A stretch of 12,138 nt of DNA, taken from the NCBI GenBank assembly GCA_019239785.1, contig JAFAZM010000008.1:1-12138 (forward strand), read 5' to 3'. The translations under genes and the position numbers were made by a program. Below, piece by piece: positions 5,697 to 12,138 of this stretch. Numbering within the stretch: the first letter of the stretch is position 1; every line of letters starts with the position of its first letter. The stretch comes from Sphingomonadaceae bacterium. GTDB lineage: Bacteria; Pseudomonadota; Alphaproteobacteria; Sphingomonadales; Sphingomonadaceae. Under the pieces are notes generated by a model. It was not told where the DNA came from. It saw only the letters and a list, made by a program, of their open reading frames with translations, and did no database searches.

Positions 5697-6368
5697 CTTC
5701 GCCGCCCCGCCTTCGTCCATTCCCCCCTCGAGCGAGAACAGAAACTCTTCGAGCCCATGCCGGAGCGCCAGATCGAAACGGGGCCGGACGTCGGACAGGC
5801 CCATCTCGTCGAGGCTGGTCACCGGAAAGTCGCTGATACCGCAGGGCACGATACCTGAGAAGTGCGAAAGTTCCGGACATAGGTTAATCGAGAATCCGTG
5901 CATGGTGACCCAGCGGCGGACGCGCAATCCGAGCGCCCCGATCTTCGCTTCGGTCCCGTCCCGGTCGACCCAGATGCCGATCCGGCCGGGCGCCCGGTGC
6001 GCGGCGACGCCGAGTTCGGCGAGGGTCCGGATCAGCCATCCCTCGAGCGCCCAGACGAACCGGCGCACGTCCCGCCCGCGCCGGTCCAGGTCGATGAGCA
6101 CGTAGCCGACGCGCTGCCCCGGCCCGTGATAGGTGTAGCGCCCGCCGCGGCCGGCGGCGTGGACCGGGAAGCCGAGCGGATTGAACAATTCGGCGGGATC
6201 GGCGCTGGTGCCGGCGGTGTAGAGCGGCGGATGCTCGAGCAGCCAGACCAGCTCGCGCGCCTCGCTGGCGCGAATCGCCGCGGCCCGCGCCTCCATGTCG
6301 GCCAGCGCCTCCTCGTAAGGGGTCAGCCCCGGCGACACCCGCCATTCGATCGCGCCGCTCGCGTCCAT
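5691..6368 (-). CDS. lipB: Octanoyl-[acyl-carrier-protein]:protein N-octanoyltransferase LipB
   Basis: LipB moves octanoate from acyl carrier protein to a lysine of lipoyl domains (pyruvate and 2-oxoglutarate dehydrogenases, glycine cleavage H protein); LipA then inserts the sulfurs. The 225-residue protein shows LEHPPLYTAGT (44-54), RGGRYTYHGPGQ (74-85), AKIGALGLRV (141-150) with catalytic Lys142, MHGFSINL (156-163), and GIVPCGISD (172-180) with catalytic Cys176. All family motifs are intact and the length is normal. The start at 6368 is chosen because AAGGAGG stands five bases before it; the frame extends 33 codons further upstream but that part is Arg/Ala-rich and unlike LipB. It is divergent from the membrane protein gene at 6466 with a 97-base gap. 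Confidence 0.95.
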   Translation of the reverse strand: MDASGAIEWRVSPGLTPYEEALADMEARAAAIRASEARELVWLLEHPPLYTAGTSADPAELFNPLGFPVHAAGRGGRYTYHGPGQRVGYVLIDLDRRGRDVRRFVWALEGWLIRTLAELGVAAHRAPGRIGIWVDRDGTEAKIGALGLRVRRWVTMHGFSINLCPELSHFSGIVPCGISDFPVTSLDEMGLSDVRPRFDLALRHGLEEFLFSLEGGMDEGGAAKA

Positions 6369-6373
6369 CGCGC

Positions 6374-6380
6374 CCTCCTT
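6374..6380 (-). promoter_or_regulatory. Ribosome binding site fixing the lipB start
   Basis: AAGGAGG on the minus strand lies five bases before the ATG at 6368, a near-perfect Shine-Dalgarno sequence that decides against the longer reading of the frame. Confidence 0.8.
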
Positions 6381-6465
6381 GCCGCGCCGGCGCCGCGGCG
6401 CAAGCCTCGCTTGTAAGCGGCAGCGCGCGGGGGCTATGGCTGAGGCCGACAAGCGGAGCGCGCGC

Positions 6466-7266
6466 ATGCCCTTTTCCTACAATGCCGTCTGGGAAGACAC
6501 GGTGAAGCTGCTGCGGCAGCACGCGCCCCTGCTTGCCGCGGTCGCCGGCGTCTTCATGTTCCTGCCGGCCTTGCTGTTCGCGGTGCTGATGCCGCCGCCG
6601 CAGCCGCAGGGCGACGATCCCGCCCGCATGTTCGAGCTGATCATGGCCTTCTACCGCCAGGCCGCGCCCTGGTTCCTCGTCCAGGGGCTGTTCTCGATCG
6701 TCGGTACCCTGGCCATGCTGCGGCTGGTTTTCGCGCCCGGCCGCACGGTGGGCGACGCGCTCGTGCAGGCGCTGAAGCTCACGCCCTTCTACATCCTCCT
6801 GTCGATCCTCTTCGGCCTGGCGGTCGGCATTGCCGGGATGCTGATCCTCGTCCCCGCGGCGCTGATCGGCCCGATCGCCGTCCTCCTCGTCATCCTGCTG
6901 CTGTTCGCGCCCATCCTCTACCTGATCGGCCGGATCGCGCCGGTGCCGGCGGTGATGGTCGCGGAGAATCGCCGCAACCCGATCGATGCGATCCGCCGCA
7001 CCTTCGCGCTGACCGCGGGCCATGGCTGGGCGATCATCGGACTCATCGTCGTGATCGCGGTCGTCGCGGTGGTCGCGGTCGGCATGGCGGACACCTTGGC
7101 CGGCCTGGTCTTCATCCTCGCCGCCGGCCAGGAGATCGGCAAGCTGCTCGCCTCGGTGGTGGCGTCCGCGCTGAACGCTGCGTTCGCGACTTTGCTCGTC
7201 ATGCTCTACGCCGCCATTTATCGGGCGCTCGCCGGCACGGATTCGATCGCCGCCACCTTCGAATGA
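6466..7266 (+). CDS. Multi-pass integral membrane protein, first of a tandem pair
   Basis: A 266-residue inner-membrane protein with about six hydrophobic segments, roughly at residues 22-42, 67-85, 105-150 (two closely spaced), 188-210 and 222-258. A soluble-looking stretch around residues 150-180 carries the motif RRTFALTAGHGW. Such proteins in sphingomonads are often named for a glycerophosphoryl diester phosphodiesterase membrane domain; no phosphodiesterase catalytic domain is present here, so the role is unknown. The ATG at 6466 has GGAG seven bases before it; ATG at 6436 and 6379 lack one. The stop overlaps the next gene's start by four bases (ATGA). Both begin with a similar W-E-(D/E)-T helix and share the R-x-(F/W)-x-LT-x-GH motif, so they are paralogues that may form a hetero-oligomer. 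Confidence 0.82.
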   Translation: MPFSYNAVWEDTVKLLRQHAPLLAAVAGVFMFLPALLFAVLMPPPQPQGDDPARMFELIMAFYRQAAPWFLVQGLFSIVGTLAMLRLVFAPGRTVGDALVQALKLTPFYILLSILFGLAVGIAGMLILVPAALIGPIAVLLVILLLFAPILYLIGRIAPVPAVMVAENRRNPIDAIRRTFALTAGHGWAIIGLIVVIAVVAVVAVGMADTLAGLVFILAAGQEIGKLLASVVASALNAAFATLLVMLYAAIYRALAGTDSIAATFE

Positions 7267-8036
7267 GCCTCCCGCTCGGCACGATCTGGGAAGAGACGGC
7301 GGCGCTCGCCCGGCGCGAGCCGGCGCGGCTGTTCGGCCTCGCCTTCCTGTTCCTGGCGCTGCCCGGCGCGATCCTGCAGGCGATCGTGCCCGTCGCCGCG
7401 CCGGGCCATGCGCCGCCGCCCGGGCCGTGGCTGCTCTTCGTGCCGGTGGTCCTGCTTGCCAGCCTGGCGGGAGCGCTGGCGATCAGCCGGCTGGCATTGC
7501 GCATGGACGGGGAGGCGGGCGCCGGGCTCGCGGAGGCGTTGCGGCGGCTGCCCGCTCTGCTCGGCGCGGCCCTGCTCGTCGGCGTCGGCATCGGCCTGCT
7601 CGTCTTTGGCGCCGGCTTCGCCTCCGCTTATGCGGCCGCTTCCGGTGCGCCGCCGGCGGTCTCGGCCCTAATGTGGCTTGCCGCCTTCGTCCTGCTGCTC
7701 TGGCTCTGGACCCGGCTGCTGCTGCTCACACCGGCGGCCGCGGCCGGGCCGTTCGGGCCGGCCGGGCTCATCCGGCGCAGCTGGGTGCTCACCCGGGGGC
7801 ATAGCCCGGCTCTGCTCGGGATGCTCGCGACCCTGCTCCTCCTCTCGCTGGCGGCTTTGTTCGCGGCGCGGGCCGCCGGCGGGGTCGTCATTGCGCTGGC
7901 ATTGGGGCCGCTCCGCCCTGGCACATTCGCCCTGCTGCTGTCGCTGCTGCTTTCGGCATCGATCCAGGCGGCGGTGGCCGGCCTGTTCACCGCCTTCGTC
8001 GCGAGGGTCTACGCCGGGCTCGCCGGAGAATCCTGA
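7263..8036 (+). CDS. Multi-pass integral membrane protein, second of a tandem pair
   Basis: A 257-residue Ala/Leu-rich membrane protein with about six hydrophobic segments (near residues 20-42, 57-77, 95-125, 134-155, 178-210 and 218-250). The motif IRRSWVLTRGHSP around residue 170 matches the equivalent loop of the preceding protein, and the N-termini align (GTIWEETAALARREPARL against NAVWEDTVKLLRQHAPLL). The gene is translationally coupled to its upstream partner by an ATGA overlap. No catalytic motif is seen; a structural, transport or envelope-assembly role are all possible. It converges on the acetyltransferase gene with a 23-base gap and no clear terminator. Confidence 0.82.
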   Translation: MSLPLGTIWEETAALARREPARLFGLAFLFLALPGAILQAIVPVAAPGHAPPPGPWLLFVPVVLLASLAGALAISRLALRMDGEAGAGLAEALRRLPALLGAALLVGVGIGLLVFGAGFASAYAAASGAPPAVSALMWLAAFVLLLWLWTRLLLLTPAAAAGPFGPAGLIRRSWVLTRGHSPALLGMLATLLLLSLAALFAARAAGGVVIALALGPLRPGTFALLLSLLLSASIQAAVAGLFTAFVARVYAGLAGES

Positions 8037-8059
8037 GCTGGGGGGCGGCTTCCGGCCAG

Positions 8060-8638
8060 TCAATCCACCAGCGGCAGCTGCGGGGCGACGTCGCGCGGCA
8101 GCAGGCCGGTGAGGCGGGGGTCGGGGAAGCTCTCGAAGGCGCGGCTGCGGGCGACGAAGCCGGCGCGCAGATAAGCCGGGAGTGCGGCCGGGTGATCGAG
8201 CGAGCAGGTGTGGACGGCGACCCGTTCCACGCCCGGCGCCCAGGCGCGGGCCAGCGTCTCGGCGAACAGCCAGGGCCCGTGGCCCCGGCCGGCGAGCTCG
8301 GGCACGAGGCCGAGGAAGAGCAATTTGCAGACGCCCGGCGTGCGGAAGTCGAGCTCGATCAGGCCGGCGGAACGGCCGGCCTGATCGAGCACCTCGTGGA
8401 CCTGGCCGGCGCGATCGAGCAATTCGCGGTCGCTCATCGCGAGGCGCGAGAACCAGAGCCAGCGGCCGCCGACCTTGCGGAACAGGTCGCGGTAGCGGTC
8501 GGGGTCGACGGTTTCCCAGCTGTGGATGCGCAGCGGCGAGGCGGGGATCGGCGCGGGCGGCGGCGGTGCCTCCATTTCGAGAAAGGTCACCACCGCGCCG
8601 ACATGGCCCTGGGGGATCGGCGTGAGCGGGTCGGTCAT
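8060..8638 (-). CDS. GNAT-family N-acetyltransferase
   Basis: A 192-residue cytoplasmic protein with the acetyl-CoA-binding core of the GNAT fold: strand LLFLGLVPELAGRGHGPWLF (about residues 106-125) containing the (R/Q)-x-x-G-x-(G/A)-type loop AGRGHG at 116-121, followed by a helix and then HTCSLDHPAALPAYLRAGF (143-161), the usual fourth motif where Asp-His-Pro-x-A leads into a tyrosine helix. The substrate cannot be told. The start at 8638 (MTDPLTP) has a poor ribosome binding site; the frame opens 18 codons earlier, but that extension is encoded by the palindromic repeat at 8658-8752 and is rejected. It lies downstream of hemF on the same strand, separated by the repeat. Confidence 0.85.
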   Translation of the reverse strand: MTDPLTPIPQGHVGAVVTFLEMEAPPPPAPIPASPLRIHSWETVDPDRYRDLFRKVGGRWLWFSRLAMSDRELLDRAGQVHEVLDQAGRSAGLIELDFRTPGVCKLLFLGLVPELAGRGHGPWLFAETLARAWAPGVERVAVHTCSLDHPAALPAYLRAGFVARSRAFESFPDPRLTGLLPRDVAPQLPLVD

Positions 8639-8657
8639 TCCGTGGGTCGTCCCCGGT

Positions 8658-8752
8658 TCGTCATCCTGACGAAAGTCAGGATCCATGAACACTGTCCCGG
8701 ACAGCTCGCGTAGGCAGTGTTCATAGGTGCTGAATCAAGTTCAGCATGACGA
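8658..8752. repeat. Three-armed palindromic intergenic repeat element
   Basis: Three hairpins in a row: ATCCTGAC/GTCAGGAT (8663-8670, 8675-8682) with a GAAA loop, ATGAACACTG/CAGTGTTCAT (8685-8694, 8715-8724), and TGCTGAA/TTCAGCA (8728-8734, 8740-8746). The whole is bounded by TCGTCA (8658-8663) and TGACGA (8747-8752). The ends are the same as those of the element at 2434-2509, and the outer arms are of the same CGTCA-hairpin class, while the central arm is extra. It fills the hemF-acetyltransferase gap and could fold in the mRNA. Confidence 0.75.
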
Positions 8753-8762
8753 GCACCCGCGC

Positions 8763-9605
8763 TCACTCCCAAGTCGCCAGCGGCGGCAGGCTCATCAATA
8801 TAGCGTCGACATTGCCGCCGGTCTTGAGGCCGAAAAGGGTGCCGCGGTCGTAGATGAGGTTGAACTCGGCGTAGCGGCCGCGCCAGGCGAGCTGGGCGGC
8901 GCGGTCGGCGTCGCTGAAGGGTGTGTGCATCCGCCGCCGCACCAGCTTGGGGAAGATGTCGAGGAAGGCGTCGCCGACGTCGCGGGTGAAGGCGAAATGC
9001 TCGTCGAAGAAGCCTTCGAGATGGTCGTAAAAGATGCCGCCCGCGCCGCGGGCGACGCCGCGATGGGGAATGAAGAAATATTCCTCCGCCCATTTGCTGA
9101 AGCGCGGATAATAAGTGGGGTCGTGCGCGGCGCAGGCGGCGCGCAGGCAGGCGTGGAACTCGGCGACGTCCTCTTCATAGGGGATCGGCGGGTTGAGGTC
9201 GGTACCGCCGCCGAACCAGCGCTTCGTCGTCGCCAGGAAGCGGGTGTTCATGTGCACCGCCGGCACGTGCGGATTGGCCATGTGCGCGACCAGGCTGATG
9301 CCGGTGGCGAAGAAGCTGGGATCCTCCTCGGCGCCGTGGATGGTGCGGGCGAACTCCTCGCTGAAGCGGCCGCCGACGGTCGAGACGTTGACGCCGACCT
9401 TCTCGAACACCTTGCCCTTCATCGTGCCGCGGACGCCGCCGCCGCCGGGCGAGCCGTCGGGGTCGGTCCGGTCCCAGGGCGTGTAGACGAAGCGCGCGTC
9501 GCCGCCCGCCTCCGCCTCGATCCTCTCGAACTCGGCGCAGATCCGATTGCGCAGCGATTCGAACCAGTCGCGCGCCGCCTGTTGCTGGTCGTCGAGCTCG
9601 ATCAT
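8763..9605 (-). CDS. hemF: Oxygen-dependent coproporphyrinogen III oxidase HemF
   Basis: HemF uses O2 to decarboxylate coproporphyrinogen III to protoporphyrinogen IX in heme synthesis; it is a cytoplasmic homodimer. The 280-residue protein carries NPHVPAVHMNTRF (111-123), WFGGGTDL (130-137), KWAEEYFFIPHR (171-182), RGAGGIFYDHLE (186-197) and the C-terminal FNLIYDRGTLFGL region, all hallmarks of the family, in the usual order and length. The start at 9605 is preferred: it overlaps the trmL stop as ATGA and has GAGGG six bases before it, while the ATG at 9611 follows that GAGGG immediately. Context: coupled to trmL upstream, and divergent from the bc1 genes, which need heme. Confidence 0.95.
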   Translation of the reverse strand: MIELDDQQQAARDWFESLRNRICAEFERIEAEAGGDARFVYTPWDRTDPDGSPGGGGVRGTMKGKVFEKVGVNVSTVGGRFSEEFARTIHGAEEDPSFFATGISLVAHMANPHVPAVHMNTRFLATTKRWFGGGTDLNPPIPYEEDVAEFHACLRAACAAHDPTYYPRFSKWAEEYFFIPHRGVARGAGGIFYDHLEGFFDEHFAFTRDVGDAFLDIFPKLVRRRMHTPFSDADRAAQLAWRGRYAEFNLIYDRGTLFGLKTGGNVDAILMSLPPLATWE

Positions 9606-10048
9606 GGCCATCCCTCGGTCTGCCGCAAGGCTTCGGCGAGGGCGATGCCCGCGGCGACGGCGATATTCAAGGAGCGCGTGCCGGCCACCTGCGGAATCCG
9701 CGCGCGCAGCGCCGCCCGGTGATGGATCTCGGCGGGGACGCCGCGGCTCTCGGAGCCGAGCAGCAGCACATCCCCCTTGTCGAAGCGGGCCTCGTCGAGC
9801 CGCACGTCGCCCGAGGTGGTGAGCAGCACCAGCCGGCCGGCGAGGCCGCGCTCGAACTCCTCCCAGTCGGCATGGCGGGTGACCGCGGCGATCTCGGCAT
9901 AGTCCATGCCGGCGCGCTTCAGCGCCCGGTCGCTCCAGGGGAAGCCGCAGGGCTCGACGATGTCGACCGGCACGCCGAGGCAGGCGGCGAGCCTGAGGAT
10001 CGTGCCGACATTGCCGGCCTGGTCCGGCTGGTAGAGCGCGAGCCGCAT
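9602..10048 (-). CDS. trmL: tRNA (cytidine(34)-2'-O)-methyltransferase TrmL
   Basis: A SPOUT-class (trefoil-knot) enzyme that methylates the 2'-hydroxyl of the wobble nucleotide in certain leucine tRNAs using SAM. The 148-residue protein has NVGTILRLAACLG (13-25), IVEPCGFPWSDRALKRAGMDY (30-50), LLLGSESRGVP (95-105) and the knot-forming RSLNIAVAAGIALAEA (125-140), matching E. coli TrmL in order and length. No good ribosome binding site precedes the ATG at 10048, but the N-terminus MRLALYQPDQAGN fits the family. Its stop overlaps the hemF start (ATGA), so trmL and hemF are co-translated. Confidence 0.93.
   Translation of the reverse strand: MRLALYQPDQAGNVGTILRLAACLGVPVDIVEPCGFPWSDRALKRAGMDYAEIAAVTRHADWEEFERGLAGRLVLLTTSGDVRLDEARFDKGDVLLLGSESRGVPAEIHHRAALRARIPQVAGTRSLNIAVAAGIALAEALRQTEGWP
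9612..9616 (-). promoter_or_regulatory. Ribosome binding site deciding the hemF start
   Basis: GAGGG on the minus strand lies six bases before the ATG at 9605 but directly against the ATG at 9611, favouring the shorter HemF that overlaps trmL by four bases. Confidence 0.55.
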
Positions 10049-10077
10049 GGCGGAGGTTTAGAGCGGATATCGTTCAC

Positions 10078-10110
10078 GAGTCATCCGGCGAAACCTCGCC
10101 GCGACGACTC
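10078..10110. repeat. Hairpin between trmL and the 105-residue gene
   Basis: GAGTC (10078-10082) pairs with GACTC (10106-10110), and inside CGGCG (10086-10090) pairs with CGCCG (10097-10101). On the minus strand it lies 3' of the 105-residue gene and 5' of trmL, so it could end one transcript, but no T-run follows. Confidence 0.4.
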
Positions 10111-10155
10111 CCTGGTGCCTTCCGAGCAAATTCCGATTGCGCCGCGCCGGTCCCT

Positions 10156-10473
10156 TCAGTCCGCCCAGAAGGGCGGGTTGGGGCCGGTGCGCCTCAATGC
10201 CGTGTCCAGCGCGAACTTGCCGAGGCTGGGATATTGCTGGAGCTGCCTGGCCGCGGCGACCGCGTCGTGCACGAGCCGCTGATAGGCGGCGATGCCGGTT
10301 TCCACGGCTTCTTCCTGCATTTCTGGCTCGGGCCGCATGGCGAGCTCCCAGCCGGCCGTCCTGGTCATGTTCGCGACGCGCGTGCCGGTCTCGGCGTCGA
10401 ACTTCGCTCCGGCCTCGGAGACGGCCTCCCGGATTGCCTTGTCGAATGCGCCGGTAATCTCTTCCGCGTCCAT
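10156..10473 (-). CDS. Hypothetical 105-residue protein
   Basis: No family recognised. The protein is small, acidic and predicted mostly alpha-helical, with no signal peptide or membrane segment, so cytoplasmic. Residues 1-35 (DAEEITGAFDKAIREAVSEAG) and 52-85 look like amphipathic helices; the C-terminus GPNPPFWAD is unusual, ending in an aromatic-acidic tail. The start at 10473 has only a weak GGTAGG some 13 bases upstream. The gene lies between trmL and petA on the minus strand, 107 bases before trmL. Overlapping frames on both strands are long as well because of GC bias, so the reading is chosen for its amino-acid composition rather than strong start signals. Confidence 0.6.
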   Translation of the reverse strand: MDAEEITGAFDKAIREAVSEAGAKFDAETGTRVANMTRTAGWELAMRPEPEMQEEAVETGIAAYQRLVHDAVAAARQLQQYPSLGKFALDTALRRTGPNPPFWAD

Positions 10474-10778
10474 GTCCGTCGCCTACCCAGCATTGCGCGG
10501 CCTGGCCGCGCTGCTTGCTCATTACATGAAGAATAAGCGGCGCGCACGCATCTCTTCTTCTGACCGGGGCGGAGTTCTGGACGCATTTCCCTGTGCGGCC
10601 GGGGCCGGACCGCGCCGCCGCGCGAAGCCGCCGCGGCCGCGATCCCGCGGCCTATTCCCTTCACCCGCGGTTCAAAAATGGCAGTTGGCAAAGCCCGCGT
10701 CCCGCGTCTATCAGGCCCGCCAAGCCGCCCAGGCCTGGTGCGGAATATGTCGCTTGTCCCGAAACGCTGAAGGACGTT
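10474..10778. other. Divergent intergenic region between the 105-residue gene and petA
   Basis: About 305 bases without a supported gene. It holds a 17-base palindrome GCGCGG-CCTGG-CCGCGC (10495-10511), a very GC-rich central part (about 10595-10655), a probable petA promoter at 10685, and the petA ribosome binding site AAGGA (10770-10774). No convincing promoter for the minus-strand gene was found. Confidence 0.6.
10685..10714 (+). promoter_or_regulatory. Probable petA promoter
   Basis: TTGGCA (10685-10690, five of six consensus bases) and TATCAG (10709-10714, four of six) are separated by 18 bases. Transcription would start near 10721, leaving a leader of about 58 bases before petA. Confidence 0.4.
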
Positions 10779-11348
10779 ATGGCTGCGGTTGAAACGAACG
10801 AGGGGGCGGCCCAGGTGGTCGAGGAAGGCGGCGTCCGCCGCCGCGATTTTCTCAACATCGCTGCGGTCAGCGCCGCCGGAGTGGGCGGGATCGCCTTGCT
10901 CTATCCGCTGATCAACCAGATGAACCCGTCCGCGGACGTGCTCGCGCTTGCCCAGATCGACGTCGACATCTCGGCGATCCGCCCGGGCCAGGCGATCAAG
11001 ACGATCTGGCGCAAGCAGCCGATCTTCATCCGCAACCTGACCCCGGCCGAGCAGCAGGCGGCCAATGCGGTCGACGTCTCCACCCTGCGCGATCCGCAGA
11101 CCCTCGCCGAGCGCACCAAGGAAGGCCATCGCAACTGGCTGATCACGCTCGGCGTCTGCACCCACCTCGGCTGCGTGCCGCTCGGGGCGGCGGAGGGCGA
11201 GACGCGCGGCGAATATGGCGGCTATTTCTGCCCCTGCCACGGCTCGGTCTACGACACCGCCGCGCGCATCCGCAAAGGTCCGGCGCCGCGCAATCTCGAA
11301 GTGCCGGAATATGCCTTCACCACCCCCACCCAAGTGCGCATCGGCTGA
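10779..11348 (+). CDS. petA: Ubiquinol-cytochrome c reductase Rieske iron-sulfur subunit
   Basis: The Rieske subunit takes electrons from ubiquinol in the bc1 complex and passes them to cytochrome c1; it is anchored in the inner membrane with its 2Fe-2S domain in the periplasm. The 189-residue protein has a Tat-type signal anchor (RRDFL at 21-25, then a hydrophobic helix 27-46), and cluster ligands in box I CTHLGC (C127, H129, with C132) and box II CPCHGS (C151, C153, H154). C132 and C153 give the stabilising disulfide. KGPAPRNLEVPEY (166-178) is the conserved Pro loop. The start at 10779 has AAGGA four bases before it; the frame continues further upstream without merit. petB follows after ten bases. 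Confidence 0.96.
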   Translation: MAAVETNEGAAQVVEEGGVRRRDFLNIAAVSAAGVGGIALLYPLINQMNPSADVLALAQIDVDISAIRPGQAIKTIWRKQPIFIRNLTPAEQQAANAVDVSTLRDPQTLAERTKEGHRNWLITLGVCTHLGCVPLGAAEGETRGEYGGYFCPCHGSVYDTAARIRKGPAPRNLEVPEYAFTTPTQVRIG

Positions 11349-11358
11349 GGTCTAGACC

Positions 11359-12138
11359 ATGAGCTTCCCCTGGGCTGAACAATATCGTCCCCAGCATCCG
11401 TTGATGCGCTGGTTGGACGACCGGCTGCCGCTGCCGCGCCTCGTCCACAATTCGATCGGCGGCGGCTATCCGGTGCCGCGCAACCTCAATTACGCCTGGA
11501 ATTTCGGCGTGCTCGCCGGCCTTGCTTTGGTCCTCCAGATCGTCACCGGCATCATCATGGCGATGCACTACAACGCCAATGCCGACACCGCCTTCAACTC
11601 GGTCGAGCATATCATGCGCGACGTGAACCAGGGCTGGTTCCTGCGCTACGCCCACGCCAACGGCGCGAGCTTCTTCTTCATAGTCACCTACATCCACATC
11701 TTCCGCGGCCTCTATTACGGCTCCTACAAGGCGCCGCGCGAGATGGTGTGGATGCTCGGCCTCGTCATCTTCCTGCTGATGATGGCGACCGCGTTCATGG
11801 GCTACGTCCTCCCCTGGGGGCAGATGAGCTTCTGGGGCGCCAAAGTGATCACCGGCCTGTTCAGCGCGATTCCGATCGTCGGCGATCCGATCCAGCACTG
11901 GCTGCTCGGCGGCTACGCGCCCGACCAGGCGACGCTGACGCGCTTCTTCTCGCTCCACTATCTGCTGCCCTTCGTGATCGCCGGGGTGATCATCCTGCAC
12001 ATCTGGGCGCTGCACATTCCGGGTTCGGGCAACCCGACCGGCGTGGACGTGAAGAGCCCGCAGGACACGGTGCCCTTCCATCCCTATTACACCGCCAAGG
12101 ACGGCTGGTTCGCCGGCCTGTGGATGATCTTCCTCGCG
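11359..12138 (+). CDS. petB: Cytochrome b subunit of the bc1 complex (3' end beyond window)
   Basis: Cytochrome b carries both b hemes and the quinol oxidation and quinone reduction sites of the bc1 complex. The first 260 residues are visible and the frame is open to the window end; full-length bacterial proteins have about 400-430. Heme ligands are all present: H99 and H113 in helix B (YAHANG, YIHIFRG) and H200 and H214 in helix D (SLHYLL, ILHIWALH), with the expected 14-residue spacings. GYVLPWGQMSFWGA (148-161) is the cd-region quinol-site motif; PEWY would lie beyond the edge. The ATG at 11359 has GAGG (11347-11350), which overlaps the petA stop, eight bases before it. petA and petB form one operon, and cytochrome c1 is expected next. 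Confidence 0.96.
   Translation, partial: MSFPWAEQYRPQHPLMRWLDDRLPLPRLVHNSIGGGYPVPRNLNYAWNFGVLAGLALVLQIVTGIIMAMHYNANADTAFNSVEHIMRDVNQGWFLRYAHANGASFFFIVTYIHIFRGLYYGSYKAPREMVWMLGLVIFLLMMATAFMGYVLPWGQMSFWGAKVITGLFSAIPIVGDPIQHWLLGGYAPDQATLTRFFSLHYLLPFVIAGVIILHIWALHIPGSGNPTGVDVKSPQDTVPFHPYYTAKDGWFAGLWMIFLA

Noticed and set aside
5884..7023. Minus-strand frame across lipB and the membrane gene
   Set aside because: Highly charged Arg/Asp/Glu/Gln translation is an antisense shadow; lipB lies in a different frame of the same strand.
8639..8692. N-terminal extension of the acetyltransferase
   Set aside because: The extra 18 codons lie in the palindromic repeat and encode no part of the GNAT fold.
10365..11333. 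Minus-strand frame opposite petA
   Set aside because: Shadow of petA; no domain and Arg-rich.
11317..12081. Minus-strand frame opposite petB
   Set aside because: Shadow of petB, rich in Glu, Asp, His and Val as expected for the antisense of membrane helices.

Overview
This is a GC-rich alphaproteobacterial chromosome segment, most likely from the Sphingomonadales. The inference rests on high GC with strong third-position bias, an O2-dependent hemF next to a bc1 operon (petA-petB), small Asn/Thr-rich lipoproteins, short intergenic palindromes of the GTCA(N)TCCGG/CAGGATCCA type, and an alphaproteobacterial-style small RNA with a CTTTCCTCCCT tract. No database search was possible, so the taxonomy is inferred.

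Left part (1-2421, + strand): a less GC-rich, possibly acquired gene with a winged-helix-like N-terminal region; a spacer with two strong hairpins; hslO (redox chaperone Hsp33); and a small exported DUF3617-like protein. From 2422 to 2672 there is a nested palindromic repeat element, then a compact structured region with an intrinsic terminator. I interpret the latter as a small RNA gene (or, less likely, a leader attenuator) just before the translationally coupled queuosine genes queC-queE.

Middle part (4005-6368, - strand): an exported protein of unknown function, two small paralogous lipoproteins rich in Asn, Thr, Ser and Met (the second with DNA-level tandem repeats, its own TATAAT promoter and a clean terminator), and lipB (octanoyltransferase). 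Divergent from lipB are two tandem, ATGA-coupled multi-pass membrane paralogues (6466-8036, + strand).

Right part: on the - strand, an unknown 105-residue protein, trmL (tRNA wobble 2'-O-methyltransferase), hemF (coproporphyrinogen III oxidase, overlapping trmL by ATGA), a second palindromic repeat element and a GNAT-family acetyltransferase. Divergent on the + strand are petA (Rieske protein, Tat substrate) and petB (cytochrome b), cut by the window end. The known genes are mostly housekeeping: tRNA wobble-base modification (queC, queE, trmL), lipoylation, heme supply and respiration. The least explained parts are the small RNA candidate, the composite repeats, the low-complexity lipoproteins and the first gene.
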